11,506 bases of DNA from Candidatus Pelagibacterales bacterium (GTDB lineage: Bacteria > Pseudomonadota > Alphaproteobacteria > Pelagibacterales > AG-422-B15): NCBI GenBank assembly GCA_016777745.1, contig JADHQX010000031.1:1-11506 (forward strand), in the 5' to 3' direction. Shown piece after piece: positions 1 to 4,626 of this stretch (positions within the stretch are counted from its first letter, which is position 1; each line of letters begins with the position of its first letter). Under the pieces are notes generated by a model. It ran no database searches, was not told the DNA's origin, and saw nothing but the letters and a program-made list of their open reading frames with translations. Both the position numbers and the translations under genes were made by a program.

Positions 1-194
1 TGTCCAACAACTAGTTTATCATTTAAAGTATACCAACCCTGTTGCTCACCAATATTATCTTTATATTTTGCAATTTGTTCAATGATTCTTTGACCAACTA
101 CAGCACAATTATCTTCCGTATCAACAGGATAATAATTTTTTTCTAGGTTATCAGGGCCAGCTAATAATACTACTATAACTACTAAAGACTTCAT
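1..194 (-). CDS. Membrane-anchored hypothetical protein, C-terminus beyond left edge
   Basis: The frame is open from an ATG at 194 to the window edge, giving 64 complete codons with no stop. An SD-like GAGGA lies 5 nt before the ATG, and the ATG overlaps the stop of the preceding 43-aa gene (ATGA, 191-194). Residues 4-12 are strongly hydrophobic (VVIVVLLAG-type) after MKS, so the protein looks like a short signal anchor or signal peptide. There is no lipobox cysteine. The rest is soluble and acidic, with one Cys at position 30 and a QQGWY motif near the cut end. I do not recognise a named family. Export or inner-membrane location is inferred from the N-terminus. It continues the minus-strand operon that contains the peptidase M15. 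Confidence 0.75.
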   Translation of the reverse strand, partial: MKSLVVIVVLLAGPDNLEKNYYPVDTEDNCAVVGQRIIEQIAKYKDNIGEQQGWYTLNDKLVVG

Positions 195-322
195 CCTTGT
201 CCTCTTGCTTTTTTTCTTTTTGGTAATCTTTTGTTAAAAGACTTTGCATGTCTGCCAGGTCTTTTTCTTGGAAACTCTTTAATAAAAGTTATCGAGCCTA
301 TGGATGATTTCTTCTTAGCCAT
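191..322 (-). CDS. 43-aa very basic microprotein
   Basis: This gene is too short for usual gene callers. It begins at an ATG inside the end of the zinc-ribbon gene (25-bp overlap, 298-322) and ends with a TGA that overlaps the next ATG (191-194). It has 16 Lys/Arg and one His in 43 residues, against a single acidic residue (Glu16). A central FPRKRPGRHAKS segment is followed by a Lys/Arg-rich tail. This reads like a nucleic-acid-binding or packaging-related peptide, but no function can be assigned. The 4-bp overlap with the next gene and the dense, stop-free reading through what would otherwise be a 103-bp gap argue that it is real. No good SD precedes the start, so translation is probably coupled to the upstream gene. 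The family resembles short basic proteins I recall from marine phages, which is recollection and not a search result. Confidence 0.72.
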   Translation of the reverse strand: MAKKKSSIGSITFIKEFPRKRPGRHAKSFNKRLPKRKKARGQG

Positions 323-522
323 TCTATATCGTAGTCGTCTAGTCTTAAATATTTAATAGATCCATTTACATATTGTTTTGTATCTTCACCACAGTTAGTG
401 CATCTAAAGTAATCAGTTACGATTGCAACTAAAATTACATCTTCTTCACAATGTGGGCAAACACCTGCAACGGTTTCAATGTTACCTAATTTAATTAAAT
501 GTGTTTTATCTTTTTCACTCAT
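298..522 (-). CDS. Small zinc-ribbon protein, 74 aa
   Basis: The protein has two CxxC knuckles (CPHC at residues 22-25 and CTNC at 41-44), separated by 15 residues. This is the layout of a four-cysteine zinc ribbon. A hydrophobic beta segment (VILVAIV) lies between the knuckles, as in rubredoxin-like or ribbon folds. I chose the ATG at 522 because it overlaps the TAA of the M15 peptidase by one base (TAATG), a junction used repeatedly in this operon. An in-frame TTG at 528 would add two residues. No catalytic residues are visible. Such ribbons bind nucleic acid or partner proteins, but which one applies here is unknown. The 3' end is overlapped by the 43-aa basic gene. Confidence 0.82.
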   Translation of the reverse strand: MSEKDKTHLIKLGNIETVAGVCPHCEEDVILVAIVTDYFRCTNCGEDTKQYVNGSIKYLRLDDYDIEWLRRNHP

Positions 523-986
523 TACCAAGGTTTATATTTTACCTTATTATCTTCCCTATATGCAATAAGACTTTCTTTTTTATTTAAGTCTGATGAATAG
601 CTGCAATGGACCCACCCTGATGACGGTTCTCCCTCCTTGTAGAACTCAAGAATTAATTGATTCCAAATAAGGTTATCTTTTATCCATTGTGCTAATACTT
701 TATTATCTATTCCTGGAATTTCAAAGTCAGCTGCTGCTGATTTATTGTCTGCGCAATGTTCGCTAGTAATTTTTGATCCTATTTCAATACACAATTCTGC
801 ACATCGAAATCCCGAAGAAATAATAAGTGGCCTGTCAAACTCACTACGTATGGGTTGTAAAATATTTATTGCCAATGCTTTTAAATTTTCTATTTGCATT
901 GGTGATGGATTATTATTGATGCCTTTACGTTCGGCAACTTGTGACTTTATAAGCTCGTCTAAGCTTATATTAGCTGTAAGTTTCAT
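522..986 (-). CDS. Peptidase M15 family peptidoglycan hydrolase (probable endolysin)
   Basis: This 154-aa protein matches the peptidase M15_3 / zinc D-Ala-D-Ala carboxypeptidase-like fold, the usual catalytic domain of small phage endolysins that cut peptide cross-links in peptidoglycan. Visible marks are RPLIISSGFRC at about 52-62, the first zinc ligand His77 (SEHC), an AAD with Asp87, and the terminal WVH with His127. The His-to-Asp spacing is ten residues, whereas the common HxxGxAxD motif has seven, so there is a three-residue insertion at the metal site. There is no signal peptide, so access to the wall would need a holin or similar. The start ATG overlaps the SpeD stop (ATGA, 983-986), and its own stop overlaps the zinc-ribbon start. 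A structural or host-wall role is possible, but lysis is the likeliest. Confidence 0.87.
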   Translation of the reverse strand: MKLTANISLDELIKSQVAERKGINNNPSPMQIENLKALAINILQPIRSEFDRPLIISSGFRCAELCIEIGSKITSEHCADNKSAAADFEIPGIDNKVLAQWIKDNLIWNQLILEFYKEGEPSSGWVHCSYSSDLNKKESLIAYREDNKVKYKPW

Positions 987-1387
987 TTTCGATAATTTAA
1001 TATACCACCTGAGATGTCCGATAGTCCAGTCTCACGATTTAAATATTTATATTCTATCTTAGTCAATTCAAAGTCTTTTGCAATCTTTTTACAAATATCG
1101 TGTTCATCAAATTCACCGCAAGAATACACATCTAATTGTATCATTGCAGGATTTAATTCATCCCAAGTATGCATTACAATGTGTGAAGTTTCAATTATCG
1201 CTGCAACTGTTAATCCTTTATTACCTGGAATATCTAAATATTTAGCAAATGGTCCCATTAATATTTTCATTCCTATTGAATCTACAAAATCTCTCATCCA
1301 ATCCGTGATGTGTTCTTCATCTTTTGGTGGACGCTTAGATTCGGCGCGCACAATTAAATGTTTATGTACTAATAAGTTAGTCTTCAT
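983..1387 (-). CDS. speD: SpeD-like pyruvoyl-dependent decarboxylase (S-adenosylmethionine decarboxylase family)
   Basis: This 134-aa protein has the length and signature of the short class of S-adenosylmethionine decarboxylase. The enzyme self-cleaves at a serine to make a pyruvoyl group and supplies decarboxylated SAM for spermidine synthesis. Numbering from the ATG at 1387, TSHIVMHTW holds the cleavage Ser68 and the processing His73, and VYSCG holds the catalytic Cys90. These correspond to Ser63, His68 and Cys83 of the Thermotoga enzyme, with two extra residues before the Cys. The residue before the serine is Thr, not the usual Glu. An in-frame TTG at 1414 would add nine residues; I prefer the ATG because the family-like sequence begins just after it. 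No speE is present. Some SpeD relatives in phages and bacteria decarboxylate ornithine or arginine, so the substrate is not certain. The start overlaps a 23-aa gene. Confidence 0.88.
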   Translation of the reverse strand: MKTNLLVHKHLIVRAESKRPPKDEEHITDWMRDFVDSIGMKILMGPFAKYLDIPGNKGLTVAAIIETSHIVMHTWDELNPAMIQLDVYSCGEFDEHDICKKIAKDFELTKIEYKYLNRETGLSDISGGILNYRK

Positions 1388-1448
1388 TAGGACACTGGCA
1401 TTGTTTAATGCCAAATATTTTGCAAATAATTTTTTTAATTAGTTTCAT
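1377..1448 (-). CDS. 23-aa cationic Cys-containing microprotein
   Basis: The ATG at 1448 lies inside the end of the preceding membrane-peptide gene (14-bp overlap), and the TAA at 1377-1379 lies inside the start of speD (11-bp overlap). The N-terminal half is an amphipathic run of Lys and Ile/Leu (Lys2, 5, 6, 10, 15). The second half contains Cys17 and Cys19 in a CQC pair, with another Cys at 9, and the tail is acidic (NED). It could sit on the membrane surface or bind a metal, but nothing shows which. No SD is visible, so translation would depend on coupling. I recall similar KxxCKxFGIKQC peptides from marine phages, which is a memory-based hint only. Confidence 0.6.
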   Translation of the reverse strand: MKLIKKIICKIFGIKQCQCPNED

Positions 1449-1506
1449 TTAACGCCAAATATATCAAAACACCTATGATTACAATAGCTAAACCTAGAGT
1501 TCCCAT
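1435..1506 (-). CDS. 23-aa single-helix membrane microprotein
   Basis: The ATG at 1506 overlaps the TAA of the preceding gene by one base (TAATG), and a GGAG lies 6 nt upstream (1513-1516), so initiation is well supported. Residues 3-19 are an unbroken Leu/Ile/Val/Gly/Ala stretch that would span a membrane once, followed by a short polar NETN tail. The size and form fit a tiny phage membrane protein such as a pinholin-like or accessory lysis peptide. The function is inferred only from the fold and from closeness to the M15 peptidase gene. It has no charged residue before the tail. Confidence 0.68.
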   Translation of the reverse strand: MGTLGLAIVIIGVLIYLALNETN

Positions 1507-1613
1507 TACATTCTCCAATACTCAGTTATTTGTTTCCATTCACATTCAGCATCTTCGCAAGTATAGTCATACTCCTGGAATAAGCCCGCGTTAAAGCCTG
1601 TTTCCGTTTCCAT
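1506..1613 (-). CDS. 35-aa acidic microprotein
   Basis: A short frame runs from the ATG at 1613 to the TAA at 1506-1508, which overlaps the next ATG by one base. It has nine Asp/Glu against two Lys/Arg, and two cysteines (19 and 24) in a YTCEDAECEW segment. The aromatic content is high for its length (three Tyr, two Trp, two Phe). No membrane segment is present and no SD is evident, although it starts only 12 nt after the stop of the preceding 22-aa gene. I do not recognise a family. Its reality rests on the one-base overlap downstream and on filling the gap exactly. Confidence 0.62.
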   Translation of the reverse strand: METETGFNAGLFQEYDYTCEDAECEWKQITEYWRM

Positions 1614-1625
1614 TTTATTTTTAAA

Positions 1626-1694
1626 TTATTTATAAAAACCTTTAAAGACCCAGTCTATAAATTTTTGCCATTGTTTTTTAAACCAGTTAATCAT
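1626..1694 (-). CDS. 22-aa amphipathic aromatic/cationic microprotein
   Basis: The ATG at 1694 overlaps the end of the 216-aa gene by 8 bp and has a clear GAGGAG SD 7 nt upstream (1702-1707). It encodes only 22 residues, with three Trp (4, 9, 15), four Phe, one Tyr and five Lys against a single Asp. Trp and Phe recur every three to five residues, giving an amphipathic helix like those of membrane-active peptides. The strong SD with correct spacing is the best evidence for expression. It might lie on the inner membrane and take part in lysis or membrane remodelling. No homologous family is claimed. Confidence 0.66.
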   Translation of the reverse strand: MINWFKKQWQKFIDWVFKGFYK

Positions 1695-2337
1695 TTTTTT
1701 TCTCCTCAATTTCGTAAAAGAAGTTATCCGTATCTTCGGTTCTCCATTTACTTGTGTCTTCAACGTTCCATTCACTCGTTTGAACTTTCCAATCAGGAAT
1801 GTCATCCTTCACTGTAAACGAAGGAATGTTCCATATTATTCGATTGTTTGGTTGAGCTGCAAAATTGCCATCATCTAGAGCAATAATGTGTGCGCACTTG
1901 TGTTCGTGCGGTATTTCTGAATGATCAGTGTCGAGTATATTACTCTCGGGATGTGCAAAGTCAACAGTAAATAAATACTTACCGTGATGCCACTTTTTAT
2001 CTTTGCCTATATATTTTCCAGTAGAAGGACCTAAAAGGCTCCAATGAGTAACAGCAGGATAATAACTAAAAGAATTCCATAACTCCAGTTCGTCCAGTCT
2101 ACGGATAGGAACGTTTTTTGGGTCAAAACCTTTCTGTATAAACGCAGATATTGGTAAACGATAAAAAACCGCACCATTTTCCATAATTGCGTGAAAAAGA
2201 ATAGCACGACCTGTGATTGCTGAAAGCCCAAAGATAATAGCATCTTGCACTTCTCCGTGATGTTTTTTAAGGTCATAAAGATATTCTCTACGAATTTGGC
2301 AATATATTGGTGGTGTGTTCGCATTTAAATAAGCCAT
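1687..2337 (-). CDS. Conserved marine-phage hypothetical protein, 216 aa
   Basis: This is a soluble 216-aa protein with no membrane segment. It begins with an NANTPPIYC stretch and has an FHAIMENGAVFYRLPISAF segment around 48-67 and a LELWNSFSYYP motif around 84-94. Later come a His-rich region (HHGKYLF near 117-123, PHEHKCAHI near 143-151) and AAQPNNRIIW near 160-169. The last 40 residues contain three WxxxDT-like repeats and are acidic. I recall closely similar unnamed proteins from marine phages, next to DNA polymerase or lysis genes. No function is known to me, and the scattered His residues do not form a metal motif I can name. It starts 6 nt after the polymerase stop, and its 3' end overlaps the 22-aa gene. 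Confidence 0.85.
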   Translation of the reverse strand: MAYLNANTPPIYCQIRREYLYDLKKHHGEVQDAIIFGLSAITGRAILFHAIMENGAVFYRLPISAFIQKGFDPKNVPIRRLDELELWNSFSYYPAVTHWSLLGPSTGKYIGKDKKWHHGKYLFTVDFAHPESNILDTDHSEIPHEHKCAHIIALDDGNFAAQPNNRIIWNIPSFTVKDDIPDWKVQTSEWNVEDTSKWRTEDTDNFFYEIEEKKND

Positions 2338-2343
2338 TGTACA

Positions 2344-4197
2344 TTAGTGTATGTCTCCCCAAGTATCTCCTGATTCAAAATCTACTTTGTTAGGAACAGC
2401 TAGTGTAACAGCATTTTCCATAATTTCAATAATTTTTTTAGCTTGTTCTTCTGATTCTATGGAAATATCTAATTCATCGTGTATTTGTATGTGTGGTATG
2501 ATGCCTTCTTTATATAAATCTAACATTGCTTTCTTAGTCATATCAGCTGCTGATCCTTGTATTAATTTATTTAAAGCTTTGTATGTAAATGCTCTTTTAA
2601 TTCTTCCACGACCATAATTTCTTTCTGCTTCTTCATATGTCATAGGTGTATGCATACCAAAAGTAGTTGGTTCCCATTTATCAAATCTACATTTACGACC
2701 CAACAAAGTTCCAATAGATCCAGATGCTTGTGCGTGATTAGAAGTTCTATTCATTAAATCTTTTACAAAAGGAACGTTCTCGTGATATTTATTAAATAGA
2801 TTATCTGCATCAACTTTAGTTAAACCTAATTCAGCTTGTAATTTATTTTTACCCATACCATAAAACAAACCAAGATTAATTGTTTTAGCTTGTGTTCTAG
2901 ATATGCCAGCCATATCTGCAACTGTTTGATGAAAATCTACAGAATCATTTTTAAATTTTTCTACAATATTAATTACTGAATCATCAAAACAAATTGGTTC
3001 AGTAGCTGCTGCGTAATGCACTACAAGTCTTGGTTCTTGTTGAGAATAGTCAAAACAACCCCACTTGTGATTTATTTCAGGTATAAATAATGATCTAATC
3101 ATTGGCCCTAAATCTTTATTTCTTGCAGGAATTTGTTGTAAATTTGGGTTAGAATAGCTAAATCTACCTGTTACAGTACCACCTTGATCTGATCTAATAG
3201 GGTTAATATCAGCGTGTATTCTACCTTTGTATTGATGTTTTAAAATTGTATCAATAAATGTAGTGTGTGCTTTATTAATTTCTCTTGCCTTCGCTATTAA
3301 TTTAATTGTAGGATGTGGGTGTTCTGAAAGGAAATTTTTTGTAAATGAAGGTAACTTGGATTTCGAAGTTAATTCGTAAGGTAACGCAAGTTTGTCAAAC
3401 ACTTTGGCAATACTTCGTGCTGCCCATATTTCAACTTCTTCTCCTGTATGTTTTTTTACTTCTAGGAGCAACTGTTTTTCTTCTGTATTCAATTGTTGCT
3501 TTAGTTTATGAGCTTTTTCAACATCTACTCGAACGCCTTTAAATTTCATTTCAATTAAACAAGGAAATAATTCAGTTTCTAATTGATAAATATTTTCTAA
3601 ATTTTGTTTTTTAATTTCTCTAGATAATGTTTTAAATAATTCTAAAGTTAATTCAGCATCTTTTTCTGCATAATTACCTACATACATTGCAGGCAATTTA
3701 TACATTTCTGCTTTAGCATCTAAACCAAAAGATTCTGCTGCTTCTTTTAAAGCTTTCTCATCTTTAACTTCTCTTAAGAATTCAAATGAAATGCTGTTTA
3801 ACGTAAATGAAAATCTATTTTCATCAATCAATGATGCCATAACCATTGTATCAACAATCATTCCATTAATTTTAAATCCGTATGCTTTTAACCAACATAT
3901 GTCATACATTGCGTTATGAAATATTTTTGTAGCAGGTGTTTCTAAAACTTCTTTAATCCATTTTAAAACTTTTTGTCTATCCATATTACCACCACCTTCG
4001 TGTGCTATTGGATAATAACCAGACCAACCGTCTACTGCTATAGCAAAACCAACTATCTCACCCATACCTTGTATGGCTCCTGATCCTCTTGTTTTTAAAT
4101 TTGGATCTTTAGTTTCTAAGTCAATTGCAATATACTTATATTCTTTTAAATCAGGATAATTTTCTGGTGCTGACCATTCTGTGACTGATTCAAACAT
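2344..4197 (-). CDS. polA: Family A DNA polymerase with 3'-5' exonuclease
   Basis: This is the phage replicative polymerase, 617 aa from the ATG at 4197, which has a GGAG 9 nt upstream (4207-4210) and overlaps the preceding stop. An upstream TTG at 4212 is less likely. The N-terminal proofreading domain shows Exo I (Asp26/Glu28 in IDLET), Exo II (Asn95 and Asp99) and Exo III (Tyr176, Asp180). The polymerase domain shows TGRFS (about 343-347), motif A (Asp383 in DYSQQEPR), motif B (Arg434, Lys438, Tyr446-Gly) and motif C (His573-Asp574-Glu575). There is no 5'-nuclease domain, as is usual in phage enzymes. The residue equivalent to E. coli Pol I Phe762 is Leu442; in viral surveys this position varies and has been linked to replication style. 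All catalytic residues are intact. Confidence 0.97.
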   Translation of the reverse strand: MFESVTEWSAPENYPDLKEYKYIAIDLETKDPNLKTRGSGAIQGMGEIVGFAIAVDGWSGYYPIAHEGGGNMDRQKVLKWIKEVLETPATKIFHNAMYDICWLKAYGFKINGMIVDTMVMASLIDENRFSFTLNSISFEFLREVKDEKALKEAAESFGLDAKAEMYKLPAMYVGNYAEKDAELTLELFKTLSREIKKQNLENIYQLETELFPCLIEMKFKGVRVDVEKAHKLKQQLNTEEKQLLLEVKKHTGEEVEIWAARSIAKVFDKLALPYELTSKSKLPSFTKNFLSEHPHPTIKLIAKAREINKAHTTFIDTILKHQYKGRIHADINPIRSDQGGTVTGRFSYSNPNLQQIPARNKDLGPMIRSLFIPEINHKWGCFDYSQQEPRLVVHYAAATEPICFDDSVINIVEKFKNDSVDFHQTVADMAGISRTQAKTINLGLFYGMGKNKLQAELGLTKVDADNLFNKYHENVPFVKDLMNRTSNHAQASGSIGTLLGRKCRFDKWEPTTFGMHTPMTYEEAERNYGRGRIKRAFTYKALNKLIQGSAADMTKKAMLDLYKEGIIPHIQIHDELDISIESEEQAKKIIEIMENAVTLAVPNKVDFESGDTWGDIH

Positions 4198-4295
4198 TAT
4201 AGTATGCTCCAAATAAATCTTTCAAATGTTAAAAAATATGCAAATGTTGCCAGTGTTAAAAAACATAAATCAATCCAAGCTTTAATATTTATCAT
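4197..4295 (-). CDS. 32-aa single-helix membrane microprotein
   Basis: The ATG at 4295 overlaps the TGA of the preceding 29-aa gene (ATGA, 4292-4295), and its TAA overlaps the polymerase ATG by one base (TAATG). Residues 8-24 form one hydrophobic helix rich in Leu, Phe, Ala and Thr. A short aromatic tail containing Glu25, Arg26 and Trp29 follows. It would be an inner-membrane peptide encoded directly upstream of the polymerase. Translation of the polymerase may be coupled to it, although the polymerase also has its own GGAG inside this gene. The function is unknown. Its reality is supported by exact end-to-end packing on both sides. Confidence 0.65.
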   Translation of the reverse strand: MINIKAWIDLCFLTLATFAYFLTFERFIWSIL

Positions 4296-4381
4296 TTCTT
4301 TTTTTTATGACATTTTCTACACATAAACGCAAAATTGTAACTCATATTTCTTTTTTTACATTTAACACATTTATATTTCAT
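4292..4381 (-). CDS. 29-aa CxxC zinc-knuckle microprotein
   Basis: The frame starts at the ATG at 4381, which overlaps the DUF3310 stop (ATGA, 4378-4381). An AGGA is 4 nt upstream. It encodes two CxxC pairs (Cys5/Cys8 and Cys21/Cys24) 12 residues apart, with ten lysines, two arginines and a lysine-rich C-terminal tail. This is a minimal zinc ribbon with a strongly positive surface, so nucleic-acid binding is the natural guess. It sits between a nucleotide-metabolism-type gene and the DNA polymerase. Four correctly spaced cysteines in only 29 codons make a chance frame unlikely. Confidence 0.72.
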   Translation of the reverse strand: MKYKCVKCKKRNMSYNFAFMCRKCHKKKK

Positions 4382-4626
4382 TTCTTCCTTTTCATATCTT
4401 TTATCTTTTTTATCTCTAATTCGCAATAGTGAATTATCTTTTCTAAATCTTCTATTCCATTTTTATTCTGGTATCTACAAACGTACTTCACAACGTTGCC
4501 CTGGAAGAAGCTGAGATTATTTTTAGAAATAAATTCATACGGTTGAATGTGAAACGATTTGTAATGTGAACCGCCTATTTGCTTTTCTTGTGGAAATGCT
4601 TTTTCAAACATATCTTTTGTTGTCAT
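4378..4626 (-). CDS. DUF3310 family small protein
   Basis: This 82-aa protein carries the DUF3310 signature found in many phages. IGGSHYKS sits near residues 17-24, then IQPYEFI near 27-33, GNVVKYVCRY near 43-52, and KNGIEDLEKIIHYCELEI near 54-72. The family is often labelled nucleotide kinase-like in phage annotations, but I know of no firm biochemical basis for that. Its regular place among phage replication genes suggests a role in nucleotide supply or replication. The start is fixed by an AGGAGG SD (4636-4641) 9 nt upstream and by a one-base TAATG overlap with the helicase stop. The C-terminus ends in a Lys/Arg tail that overlaps the zinc-knuckle gene. Confidence 0.9.
   Translation of the reverse strand: MTTKDMFEKAFPQEKQIGGSHYKSFHIQPYEFISKNNLSFFQGNVVKYVCRYQNKNGIEDLEKIIHYCELEIKKIKDMKRKK

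Noticed and set aside
745..1062. Plus-strand open frame of about 105 codons
   Set aside because: It is antisense to the M15 peptidase and the end of speD, with low-complexity Ser/Ile content and no family features.
1014..1442. Plus-strand open frame of about 142 codons
   Set aside because: It is the antisense of speD, whose catalytic motifs are intact. The frame has no recognisable domain and no SD.
2031..2324. Second minus-strand frame within the 216-aa gene
   Set aside because: It overlaps a conserved protein in another frame and has a Phe/Leu-rich composition typical of shadow frames in AT-rich DNA.
2351..2617. Plus-strand frame opposite the polymerase C-terminus, together with similar plus-strand frames at 3345-3542, 6123-6353, 6714-6899 and 7695-7886
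   Set aside because: All are antisense to well-supported genes. Their hydrophobic look comes from reading A-rich coding sequence backwards.
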